DNA from: Actinomycetota bacterium
GTDB lineage: Bacteria > Actinomycetota > Actinomycetes > Nanopelagicales > Nanopelagicaceae
Direction of reading: 5' to 3'
Length of the DNA: 9,687 nt
Assembly: GCA_947480465.1 (NCBI GenBank)
Contig: CANKCT010000017.1
Coordinates: forward strand, 1-9,687
Part shown: in pieces, positions 1 through 6,272 of the stretch
How the letters are laid out: each line of letters starts with the position of its first letter
Numbering within the stretch: position 1 is the first letter of the stretch
Notes under the pieces: generated by a model
Told to the model about the DNA's origin: nothing
What the model saw: the letters and a program-made list of their open reading frames with translations, nothing else
Databases searched by the model: none
Position numbers and translations under genes: made by a program

Positions 1-412
1 ATTCCAAGGAATCGTTATGCGTCGTCAGGGCGATGGCGTTCGCGAGACTTTTACAGTTCGTAAAGTTTCATACGGAGTTGGTGTAGAGCGTACTTTCCCA
101 GTTCACACTCCAGTTATTGAAAAAATAGAGTTAGTAAAGAAGGGCGATGTTCGTCGCGCCAAGTTGTACTACCTTCGTGATTTACGCGGTAAAGCTGCCA
201 AGATTCGCGAAAAGCGCGATGGTGTTGAAGGTTATGGCGATGGAATTCTTTCTACTCCAGAACCAGTTGCCGTAATTGTGCCAGAGCCAGTCGTTGAAGC
301 TGTTGGTGAAGCTCCAGTCGTTGAAGCTGTTGTTGAGGCTCCAGTCGTTGAAGCTGTTGTTGAAGCTCCAGTTACAGAAGTTGTATCTGAAGACGAAACT
401 CCAAAAGCCTAA
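1..412 (+). CDS. rplS: 50S ribosomal protein L19, 3' part (5' end outside window)
   Basis: L19 is a large-subunit protein at the interface with the 30S subunit. The frame is open from base 2 (base 1 ends the previous codon) and reads [15 protein letters not shown] before the core ends near [11 protein letters not shown] at about base 217. This is the conserved C-terminal half of L19, so the ATG at 17 is an internal methionine and the true start lies roughly 45-50 codons upstream of the window. L19 normally ends soon after this lysine/arginine-rich stretch. Here 64 further residues follow (218-409), rich in Val, Glu, Ala and Pro, with a single basic residue (the penultimate Lys). Within them lies a 9-residue unit, VVEAV(G/V)EAP, repeated three times. 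The family call is firm. The role of the tail is unknown, and it may be disordered. lepB begins 12 bp downstream. Confidence 0.96.
   Translation, partial: FQGIVMRRQGDGVRETFTVRKVSYGVGVERTFPVHTPVIEKIELVKKGDVRRAKLYYLRDLRGKAAKIREKRDGVEGYGDGILSTPEPVAVIVPEPVVEAVGEAPVVEAVVEAPVVEAVVEAPVTEVVSEDETPKA
290..370 (+). repeat. Three tandem 27-bp in-frame repeats in the rplS tail
   Basis: Units lie at 290-316, 317-343 and 344-370. Unit 3 differs from unit 1 at one base and from unit 2 at one base. Each encodes VVEAV(G/V)EAP. A degenerate fourth unit (VTEVVSEDE) follows from 371. The near identity at DNA level, including silent positions, points to recent duplication by slippage or unequal recombination rather than old protein-level convergence. 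Because the unit is a multiple of three, copy-number change would keep the reading frame. Confidence 0.93.
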
Positions 413-424
413 AGAACTCAATAC

Positions 425-1078
425 ATGCGCCGAAAGGGATCCCTACTTCGGGAGTTCCCAGTCCTTGTAATTGTTGCACTTCTTGTATCTCTTCTGATTA
501 AAACTTTTTTGGTACAGTTTTTTTACATACCATCGGGTTCAATGGAAAACACTTTGCAGATTCAAGATCGCGTTGCCGTCAATAGACTTCCAATCATTTC
601 CAAAAATATTTCACGCGGCGACGTTGTGGTTTTTAGGGATCCAGCAAATTGGTTGCCTGAAAATAGTGAACCCTCATCAAATCCTGTCATTGCAAAAGTA
701 AAGAGTGGGCTAGTTGCTGTAGGAATACTTCCCAACCCAGCAAAGCAGTATTTAGTAAAGAGGGCAATCGGGGTAGCCGGCGATCACGTGGTTTGCTGTA
801 CTAAAAAAGGTCTCCTCACTGTAAATGGAATCGCAATCAAAGAGCCATATATTTTTGCTGGAAATACCCCGAGCGATATGAATTTCGATGTGACTGTACC
901 TAAGGGCAAGATATGGGTGATGGGTGATCACCGTGGGGCTAGTGCAGATTCTCGCTACCACCAGGAGGATGTCAACGGTGGAATGGTTCCGGTTTCGCGC
1001 GTTACTGGTCGAGTTTTTGCGGTTATTTGGCCGTTGAAAAATATTGCATATATTCCACAGATCGATGTTGTTAAGTAG
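425..1078 (+). CDS. lepB: Signal peptidase I (type I leader peptidase)
   Basis: This membrane-anchored serine protease cleaves signal peptides from exported proteins on the outer face of the cytoplasmic membrane. The 217-residue product has one N-terminal membrane segment (about residues 11-33) followed by the catalytic domain. The S26 family boxes are clear: IPSGSMENTL with nucleophile Ser39, YLVKRAIGVAGD with general-base Lys112, and MGDHRGASADSR (about 166-177), where the family usually has GDNR. The VVCC pair at 122-125 also occurs in other actinobacterial SPases as I recall them. There is no second transmembrane anchor. The ATG is the first in-frame start after rplS, 12 bp from its stop. 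No strong Shine-Dalgarno is visible, so expression is probably coupled to the rplS transcript. The rplS-lepB-rnhB order is typical of Actinobacteria. Confidence 0.96.
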   Translation: MRRKGSLLREFPVLVIVALLVSLLIKTFLVQFFYIPSGSMENTLQIQDRVAVNRLPIISKNISRGDVVVFRDPANWLPENSEPSSNPVIAKVKSGLVAVGILPNPAKQYLVKRAIGVAGDHVVCCTKKGLLTVNGIAIKEPYIFAGNTPSDMNFDVTVPKGKIWVMGDHRGASADSRYHQEDVNGGMVPVSRVTGRVFAVIWPLKNIAYIPQIDVVK

Positions 1079-1084
1079 TTTCTA

Positions 1085-1699
1085 GTGAAAGTGATTGAGC
1101 AGCAGCTCATCAGTGCAGGAATTACACCAATTGCAGGGGTGGATGAAGCTGGTCGCGGCGCGTGTGCCGGACCACTTGTGATTGCCGCGGTAATTTTAAA
1201 AGATCTCAATGATTCTGGGCTAGCGGAAGTACGAGATTCTAAGGAACTTTCAGAAAGCAAACGCGAGAAAATCTTTGATCAAATTATTGCTCTTGCATCA
1301 AGTGTAAATATTGTGATTGTTTCAGCACGTGAAGTTGATTCACGTGGCGTCCATGCAGCAAATATAGATGGCATGCGCCGTGCAGTGCACGGCCTTGAGC
1401 AGTTGCCGGCATACGTGTTAACAGATGGTTATGCCATTGAAGGATTGGCCGTACCAAACTTGGCTGTTTGGAAAGGCGACCAAGTCGCAGTAACAATTAG
1501 TGCAGCTTCAATTATTGCTAAGGTCACCAGAGATCGAATAATGCGTGAAATGGATATTAAGTTCCCCAACTATGGATTTGCAGGTCACAAGGGATATATC
1601 ACTGCGGCACATACTAAAGCGCTTAATGCGCATGGAGTGTGTATAGAACATCGCCGTTCATTCTCAAATATTGCAGCGCTCATCCACAGAGACGTTTAA
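1085..1699 (+). CDS. rnhB: Ribonuclease HII
   Basis: RNase HII cuts the RNA strand of RNA/DNA hybrids and starts removal of single ribonucleotides misincorporated in DNA. The 204-residue protein begins with the hallmark GVDEAGRGACAGP, giving metal-binding Asp20 and Glu21. DSKELSESKRE follows at about 51-61, then Asp115 in LTDG, Asp133 in KGD, and KVTRDR at about 147-152. The 18-residue spacing of Asp115 and Asp133 matches the catalytic aspartates of E. coli RNase HII (108 and 126, from memory). The start is GTG, 6 bp after the lepB stop and in the same frame as lepB. A second GTG two codons later is an alternative start. No Shine-Dalgarno is evident, so translational coupling to lepB is likely. 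Length is normal for the family. Confidence 0.96.
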   Translation: MKVIEQQLISAGITPIAGVDEAGRGACAGPLVIAAVILKDLNDSGLAEVRDSKELSESKREKIFDQIIALASSVNIVIVSAREVDSRGVHAANIDGMRRAVHGLEQLPAYVLTDGYAIEGLAVPNLAVWKGDQVAVTISAASIIAKVTRDRIMREMDIKFPNYGFAGHKGYITAAHTKALNAHGVCIEHRRSFSNIAALIHRDV

Positions 1700-1717
1700 C
1701 TTTTTCTGCAATGTCAG

Positions 1718-1737
1718 GGTGAGTATTTACTCTCACC
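1718..1737 (+). other. Small inverted repeat just upstream of yraN
   Basis: GGTGAG (1718-1723) is complementary to CTCACC (1732-1737) with an 8-base loop, ending 4 bases before the yraN ATG. It lies in the 42-bp gap after rnhB, the second-largest gap in the window. There is no T-run after the stem, so it is not a standard intrinsic terminator. The AG-rich 5' arm resembles a Shine-Dalgarno but is about 18 bases from the ATG, too far to act simply. TACTCT at 1728-1733 fits a TANNNT -10 element and could give a TSS at or near the ATG. With a 6-bp stem, chance is a real possibility. Confidence 0.35.
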
Positions 1738-1741
1738 GACT

Positions 1742-2107
1742 ATGCAAACTAAACATAATCAACGAACCGGTGCATTTGGCGAAGAAGCAGTCGCTAAGTA
1801 TTTAACTGAACACAATGCTGAAATTATCGAACGAAACTGGAGAATTCGTGAAGGTGAAATTGACATAGTCGCGCTACATCCAAGCGGTGTCTTTGCCTTC
1901 GTCGAAGTCAAAACACGATCATCATTGGCTTTCGGCCATCCATTCGAAGCAATCAATCGGGATAAAGCACATCGCATGCAGAGACTTGCACTTGCATGGT
2001 TGGCAACACATGGATGTCTGGGGTGTGATTACCAAATTGATGTTGCCGCAGTGTTAATTCAAAATAATGGTGCACATTCAATTGAGTATCGGGCCAAGAT
2101 TCTATGA
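1742..2107 (+). CDS. yraN: YraN / UPF0102 family nuclease-like protein
   Basis: This 121-residue protein belongs to the UPF0102 family, which has a PD-(D/E)XK-type (Holliday-junction-resolvase-like) fold but no settled function. The signature is clear: NQRTGAFGEEAVAKYL at the N terminus, NWRIREGEIDIVA with Asp41, then FVEVKTRS with Glu55 and Lys57, matching the D-ExK metal-binding pattern, and an HRMQRLALAWL helix. The ATG at 1742 is the only reasonable start, as no in-frame start occurs in the gap before it. The stop overlaps the yifB start by 4 bp (ATGA). Linkage to yifB and dprA is conserved in many bacteria and suggests a part in DNA processing, but that is inference. Confidence 0.93.
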   Translation: MQTKHNQRTGAFGEEAVAKYLTEHNAEIIERNWRIREGEIDIVALHPSGVFAFVEVKTRSSLAFGHPFEAINRDKAHRMQRLALAWLATHGCLGCDYQIDVAAVLIQNNGAHSIEYRAKIL

Positions 2108-3624
2108 CTTTGGCACAGACAACTTCGGTGGCACTACTTGGTCTAGACGGGCATTTAGTAACGGTAGAAGTGGATATTGCAGATGGAGTTCCCATGTATT
2201 CACTTTTGGGTCTGCCGGATACAGCACTCTCGGAATCTCGAGAACGCGTGCGGGCAGCAATGGTTAACTGTGCAGAGATTTGGCCAAACAAAAAAGTGAC
2301 TGTTTCACTTTCACCTGCGTGGTTACCAAAGGGAGGTTCAGGTTTTGATCTAGCAATTTGTATAGCGCTCATATCGGCACATGGCACTATCGAACCAGAG
2401 CGCATCAGTGATGTTGTTTTTCTTGGAGAGTTATCACTTGATGGAAGAATTCGTTCGGTGCGAGGCGTTTTACCTGCACTCATGGCTGCATTTCGTTCGG
2501 GCATAAAAGTTGCAGTAGTTCCAGAAGCTAATGCAGCTGAGGCTGGACTTATGCAAGGTATGGAAATCATTGCTATGAATCATTTGAAGAGTGTTCTTCG
2601 ATGGTTACGAACGGGGCAACGTGAAGTTTCGCAAGAGATTGATTATCAATGGACTCACAGTGAAGATCTTCTAGATTTTGCCGATGTTGCAGGACAGCCT
2701 CAGGCACGTTTAGCAGCCGAGATCGCAGCTACTGGAGGCCACCATATTTTATTGATAGGTCCACCCGGAGCCGGTAAGACCATGATTGCCGAGCGAATTC
2801 CTACAATATTGCCAGCGTTAACAATTGCACAGGCCCTTGAAGTTACGGCGGTACATTCATTGGCCGGAACTTTTACAACACGTTCGCCAACGTCACTCGT
2901 TGCTCCAATAGTGAGTCCGCATCACACTACTACTCGAGTTGCTATGGTCGGAGGTGGAGCACACTCAATTAAACCTGGTGCATGTTCACTCGCCCATCAT
3001 GGAGTTCTCTTCATCGACGAAGCACCCGAATGTCCATCAGGAGTTCTAGATTCCTTGCGACAACCTTTAGAGGCGGGAAGTATCTCAATTGCCCGCAGCA
3101 TTGGAAATGTGACCTTTCCAGCTCAGTTTTTGCTGGTTTTAGCAGCAAATCCTTGTCCTTGTGGAAAATTCAGTGGCCGGGGAAGAAATTGCACATGTAG
3201 TTCGCAACAGGTTCGTCGCTACTTAGGAAAACTTTCAGGTCCACTCATGGATCGAATTGATTTACGTGTACATGTGGACCCAGTTGGACGAATTGATATG
3301 GCTCGAAGCGAGCTAGGTGAATCAAGTGCAGCAATTCGTGCACGTGTCATTACAGCACGAGAAATTGCACAGAAACGTTTTATCGGATTGGGGTATACCT
3401 TGAATTCCCAAATTCCAGCACGTTCTCTTCGCACAATTTTTCAACCAGAGCGAATTGCGATGAGTTTTCTCCATGATGAACTCGAGCGAGAACACATTAC
3501 GGCTCGAGGTCTCCATAAAATTGCAAGGGTCGCGTGGAGTTTGGCCGACTTGCATGGTCATGAGATTCCAACTCTGGCCGATGTTAAACAAGCACATTCA
3601 ATGAGAGGTGGAATTGAAATTTGA
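2104..3624 (+). CDS. yifB: YifB/ComM family AAA+ ATPase (Mg-chelatase-like)
   Basis: The 506-residue product is the YifB/ComM family protein. Characterised ComM is a hexameric helicase that promotes branch migration during natural transformation; a matching role here is inferred from family. An N-terminal ChlI-like domain (about 20-140, with SPAWLPKGGSGFDLAI) is followed by an AAA+ core with Walker A GPPGAGKT at 219-226 and Walker B VLFIDE at 301-306. Next come the NPCPCG motif at 349-354 with further cysteines at 363 and 365, and LSGPLMDRIDL. A C-terminal helical domain (about 410-500) contains RGLHKIARVAWSLADL. All expected parts are present and the length is usual. The ATG overlaps the yraN stop (ATGA) and the 3' end overlaps dprA by 4 bp (TTGA), so translation of the three genes is probably coupled. 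Confidence 0.96.
   Translation: MTLAQTTSVALLGLDGHLVTVEVDIADGVPMYSLLGLPDTALSESRERVRAAMVNCAEIWPNKKVTVSLSPAWLPKGGSGFDLAICIALISAHGTIEPERISDVVFLGELSLDGRIRSVRGVLPALMAAFRSGIKVAVVPEANAAEAGLMQGMEIIAMNHLKSVLRWLRTGQREVSQEIDYQWTHSEDLLDFADVAGQPQARLAAEIAATGGHHILLIGPPGAGKTMIAERIPTILPALTIAQALEVTAVHSLAGTFTTRSPTSLVAPIVSPHHTTTRVAMVGGGAHSIKPGACSLAHHGVLFIDEAPECPSGVLDSLRQPLEAGSISIARSIGNVTFPAQFLLVLAANPCPCGKFSGRGRNCTCSSQQVRRYLGKLSGPLMDRIDLRVHVDPVGRIDMARSELGESSAAIRARVITAREIAQKRFIGLGYTLNSQIPARSLRTIFQPERIAMSFLHDELEREHITARGLHKIARVAWSLADLHGHEIPTLADVKQAHSMRGGIEI
3604..3612 (+). promoter_or_regulatory. Shine-Dalgarno for dprA
   Basis: AGAGGTGGA lies inside the end of yifB, about 8-12 bases before the TTG at 3621. It supports the TTG as the real start and is one of only two convincing Shine-Dalgarno sequences in the window. 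Confidence 0.6.
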
Positions 3625-4481
3625 ATGAGAGAGCAGCTAGGGCAATTCTCTTTAGTGCAGTCGAGGGAGGACATCCCTTTTGGGCCCGTGAGATTTTTTC
3701 GCACAGCGCATTGACGGTGGTGAAGAAACTACAAATCGGAGGCTATGACTCCATTAAATTTGAAAAGTTGATTAAAGCCGTGAGGGCAACATCGAGTGAT
3801 TTTGTTTTCACTTCGATTGAGAAAGCAGGCGCAGAATTTTTGGTCCCTGGAGATGCAATGTGGCCCCAATCAGTTGATGATCTATATGCACCACCCATAG
3901 CACTGGTAATTAAAGGTAATAGTGCTTCATTGTCCATGCATTCACTTGCAATTGTAGGAACTAGAAATCCAACTCACTACGGCGCACGAATTGCTGGAGA
4001 TTTCGCTGCAGGTTTTGTCGATCGCGAATGGGGGATTATCAGCGGCGGGGCTTATGGCATAGATTCTTTTGCGCATAAAGGCGCTTTAATCGCTGAAGGA
4101 ATAACCGTTGCAGTCATTGCTTCTGGAATCGACATCAACTATCCAGCAGGCAATTCACGCCTTTTTGCTGAAATATGCGAGGCCGGTGCCATTGTTAGCG
4201 AAGTAATGCCGGGCCATCCTGCATTACCTGCACGATTTTTAACACGTAATCGAATAATTGCAGCACTGGCACAGGCGACGTTAGTGGTTGAAGCAGCTTT
4301 TCGCAGTGGTTCGTTGCGTACTGCACGAGATGCGGCAGAACTATTGCGTCCAGTTATGGCTATTCCTGGGCCAATAAACTCTCCAACAAGTGAGGGTTGT
4401 CATCGATTAATTGGCGAAAGAGCCGCTGAGATCGTGACATCGGTGGCCGATGCAGTGGAGTTCATAGGCGCGAATCGGTGA
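3621..4481 (+). CDS. dprA: DNA-processing protein DprA (short form)
   Basis: DprA (Smf) binds incoming single-stranded DNA and loads RecA during natural transformation; it is also kept in many non-competent bacteria. The Rossmann-like core carries GTRNPTHYGAR from 113, SGGAYGIDSFAHKGA from 141, TRNRIIAALA (Arg209-Asn-Arg) and the VVEAAFRSGSLRTA / AIPGPINS region. The product ends about 20 residues after the family's EGCHRLIGE segment, giving 286 residues against roughly 360-390 for many homologues. The C-terminal winged-helix domain is therefore missing and the N-terminal region is short. The start is TTG at 3621, overlapping the yifB stop. It is chosen because AGAGGTGGA (3604-3612) is well placed as a ribosome binding site and no in-frame ATG lies nearby; the ATG at 3625 is out of frame. 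era follows after 12 bp. Confidence 0.94.
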   Translation: MNERAARAILFSAVEGGHPFWAREIFSHSALTVVKKLQIGGYDSIKFEKLIKAVRATSSDFVFTSIEKAGAEFLVPGDAMWPQSVDDLYAPPIALVIKGNSASLSMHSLAIVGTRNPTHYGARIAGDFAAGFVDREWGIISGGAYGIDSFAHKGALIAEGITVAVIASGIDINYPAGNSRLFAEICEAGAIVSEVMPGHPALPARFLTRNRIIAALAQATLVVEAAFRSGSLRTARDAAELLRPVMAIPGPINSPTSEGCHRLIGERAAEIVTSVADAVEFIGANR

Positions 4482-4494
4482 GAGAATAGCGACA
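4479..4494 (+). promoter_or_regulatory. Candidate extended -10 promoter for a leaderless era mRNA
   Basis: TGA (the dprA stop, 4479-4481) followed by GAGAAT (4482-4487) reads as a TGn extended -10 with five of six matches to TAGAAT. Six bases then separate it from the ATG at 4494, the usual distance to a transcription start. Transcription would begin at or next to the A of the start codon. No good -35 is visible and no Shine-Dalgarno lies immediately upstream. The spacing is the same as in the glgC candidate at 7468. This is inference from motif and spacing only. Confidence 0.35.
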
Positions 4495-5414
4495 TGAGTG
4501 AACATCGTTCGGGTTTCGTTGCCATTGTCGGCCGCCCCAACGTTGGAAAATCTACTCTCATTAATGCTTTAGTCGGTAGCAAAATTGCAATCACTTCACA
4601 TCATCCAAATACCACACGAAGTGCAATCCGTGGGATCGTGCATGGTCCGGATTTTCAAGCGGTACTCGTTGACACTCCAGGTGTTCATAAACCGAAAACT
4701 CTCTTGGGGCATCGCCTTAACGCCGTTGTTGATCAGAGTATGGATTCAGTAGATGTTGTGATTATGTGCATCCCTGCAGATGAAACATCAGGTGCGGGAG
4801 ATCTGTATATCTCTGCTGAAATTGCTAAACACCCTCGGGCTAAAAAGTTCGCGGTTATTACTAAAACCGACTTAATTTCAAAAGAGAAATTAGCTTTGCG
4901 CTTGGCAGGCATCATGGCATTGGCACAGGGATTCGTTTGGGATGAAATTATTCCGGTATCGGCTGCAATCCATAATCAGATTGATTTATTGAACGAGCTT
5001 ATCGGCGCTAACTTACCCATTGGGCCGGCTTATTACCCTGCAGGAACTACCAGTGATCAAGCAATTGAGGCCTTAATATGTGAATTCATTCGCGAGGCAG
5101 CCTTACAAGATGTGCGAGAAGAATTACCGCACTCGATAGTTGTCACTATCGATGAATTCGGTGAGCGCGAAGAAAAGGGATCTAGACCTTTCTATGATGT
5201 GCATGCAACTATTCATGTAGAGCGTGATACACAGCGAGCAATTTTATTGGGCCATCAAGGAACTCGTTTGAAGGAGATTGGAATTCGGGCGCGTGCTGAT
5301 ATCGAGCGTGCACTCGTGGCCAAGATTTTTCTTGGCCTTCACATAAAAGTATCAAAAGAGTGGCAGCGAGATCCCAAACTACTTGAACGTTTAGGGTTCG
5401 GCGATAACAGCTAA
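4494..5414 (+). CDS. era: GTPase Era
   Basis: Era is an essential GTPase that binds the 3' end of 16S rRNA and assists 30S subunit assembly. The 306-residue protein has all GTPase motifs: G1 GRPNVGKS (13-20), G2 within HHPNTTRS (about 36-43), G3 DTPG (60-63), G4 TKTD (123-126, in place of the commoner NKxD) and G5 SA (156-157). The C-terminal KH domain has GHQGTRLKEIGIRAR with the GxxG loop at 253-256, followed by LHIKVSKEWQRDPKLLERLGF, a typical Era ending. Length is normal. Actinobacterial era usually sits near ybeY, a CBS-domain (CorC/HlyC-like) gene and recO; here it follows dprA by 12 bp. The last 24 bp, including the stop, overlap the end of the opposing transporter gene. Confidence 0.97.
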   Translation: MSEHRSGFVAIVGRPNVGKSTLINALVGSKIAITSHHPNTTRSAIRGIVHGPDFQAVLVDTPGVHKPKTLLGHRLNAVVDQSMDSVDVVIMCIPADETSGAGDLYISAEIAKHPRAKKFAVITKTDLISKEKLALRLAGIMALAQGFVWDEIIPVSAAIHNQIDLLNELIGANLPIGPAYYPAGTTSDQAIEALICEFIREAALQDVREELPHSIVVTIDEFGEREEKGSRPFYDVHATIHVERDTQRAILLGHQGTRLKEIGIRARADIERALVAKIFLGLHIKVSKEWQRDPKLLERLGFGDNS

Positions 5415-6272
5415 CTCTGTTTTTCGACTTGCTAGATAAGAACCCAAAACCACAAGTGGCAAGCCAACAATTATTCCAAGAGTAATTGGTTCGTTTAAAA
5501 TAATTATTCCAAGGACAACCGCTACAGCAGTATTTACGTAAGTGGTCAGTGAACCACGTGCGGGACCGATCTCAACAATCACAATGAAAAACAGCATAAA
5601 TGCAATCGCCGTTGAAAATACCCCAAGTGCAACGAGTGCAGCAATGGCATTGAGTGACACAGGATTACTTGGCCACATAAAGATTGAGATTGGCAGATAG
5701 AAAAGCGATGTGATTGCCATGGCAACGCCATTAATTGCAATGCCATCTACACCAGGCAGATTAGAAGTGACCATAAGCACGGCATAGGCATAGAGAATTG
5801 CAGCAAGAATGACCATTGCGATAGCTTTTGGATTACTTGTTCCAGCAATTGATTCAATTCCAACAAGTGCGACGATTCCAATAAATCCAACAATCAAACC
5901 GAAAATTCGCTTGGGTTGCCACACTGTGTGATCCCCACGCATGGAAGTGAAGATTGTGGCGAAAATAGGTACCGTTGCAACTAACAAACCGGCTAATCCC
6001 GAAGAGATTTCTTTCTCCGCGTTAGTAATGAGAATCCAAGGTCCCACCATTTCAAGAAATGCGTAGGGCAGAACATATTTAATGCCCCGTATTGCATCCA
6101 TAAAAGTTTTCTTATGAATTGCAATTGGAATCAAAATTGCTGCCCCAATGAGGGTTCGGCCAGCAACAATTAGGGGTGGCGGTATATCAGCAACCGCTAC
6201 TTTCATCAGTAAGTATGGAATTCCCCATAAGAATCCTACAAAACCAAATTGAATCCAAGATTTACGAGTCAT
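5391..6272 (-). CDS. DMT superfamily (EamA) transporter, substrate unknown
   Basis: The 293-residue, highly hydrophobic protein has about ten predicted membrane helices, arranged as two EamA repeats (roughly residues 6-140 and 150-285). This is the standard layout of drug/metabolite transporters (RhaT/YdcZ-like exporters or permeases). Family-like stretches include WGIPYLLMKVAV near the N terminus and GPARGSLTTYVNTAVAVVLG before the last two helices. Family membership does not fix the substrate; members move amino acids, sugars, nucleobases and other metabolites. The ATG directly abuts the TAA of the upstream glycogen synthase gene with no bases between, so the two are almost certainly cotranscribed and translationally coupled. 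The final seven codons and stop lie antisense to the end of era. No Shine-Dalgarno stands out. Confidence 0.92.
   Translation of the reverse strand: MTRKSWIQFGFVGFLWGIPYLLMKVAVADIPPPLIVAGRTLIGAAILIPIAIHKKTFMDAIRGIKYVLPYAFLEMVGPWILITNAEKEISSGLAGLLVATVPIFATIFTSMRGDHTVWQPKRIFGLIVGFIGIVALVGIESIAGTSNPKAIAMVILAAILYAYAVLMVTSNLPGVDGIAINGVAMAITSLFYLPISIFMWPSNPVSLNAIAALVALGVFSTAIAFMLFFIVIVEIGPARGSLTTYVNTAVAVVLGIIILNEPITLGIIVGLPLVVLGSYLASRKTELAVIAEP

Noticed and set aside
17..19. ATG at 17 as the start of a small basic protein.
   Set aside because: The upstream in-frame codons encode FQGIV, which belongs to conserved L19 sequence, so the ATG is internal.
290..370. The tandem repeats considered as a CRISPR-like array or protein-binding iterons.
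   Set aside because: Units are contiguous without spacers, are in frame, and encode a repeated peptide inside an open reading frame.
182..421. A 79-codon minus-strand frame with a repetitive Asn/Trp/Phe-rich translation.
   Set aside because: Its repeats are the antisense reading of the 27-bp repeats in the rplS tail. The composition is an artefact of those repeats.
1076..1087. lepB and rnhB lie in the same frame, separated only by a TAG stop and two sense codons, which could suggest stop-codon readthrough to a fusion.
   Set aside because: Both proteins are complete with normal termini, and one is a membrane-anchored exported-face enzyme while the other is cytosolic. Same-frame neighbours occur by chance one time in three.
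1953..2570. A 205-codon open frame on the minus strand opposite yraN and yifB.
   Set aside because: It lies wholly antisense to two genes with clear family motifs, and its translation has no recognisable domain. It is a shadow of the coding frames.
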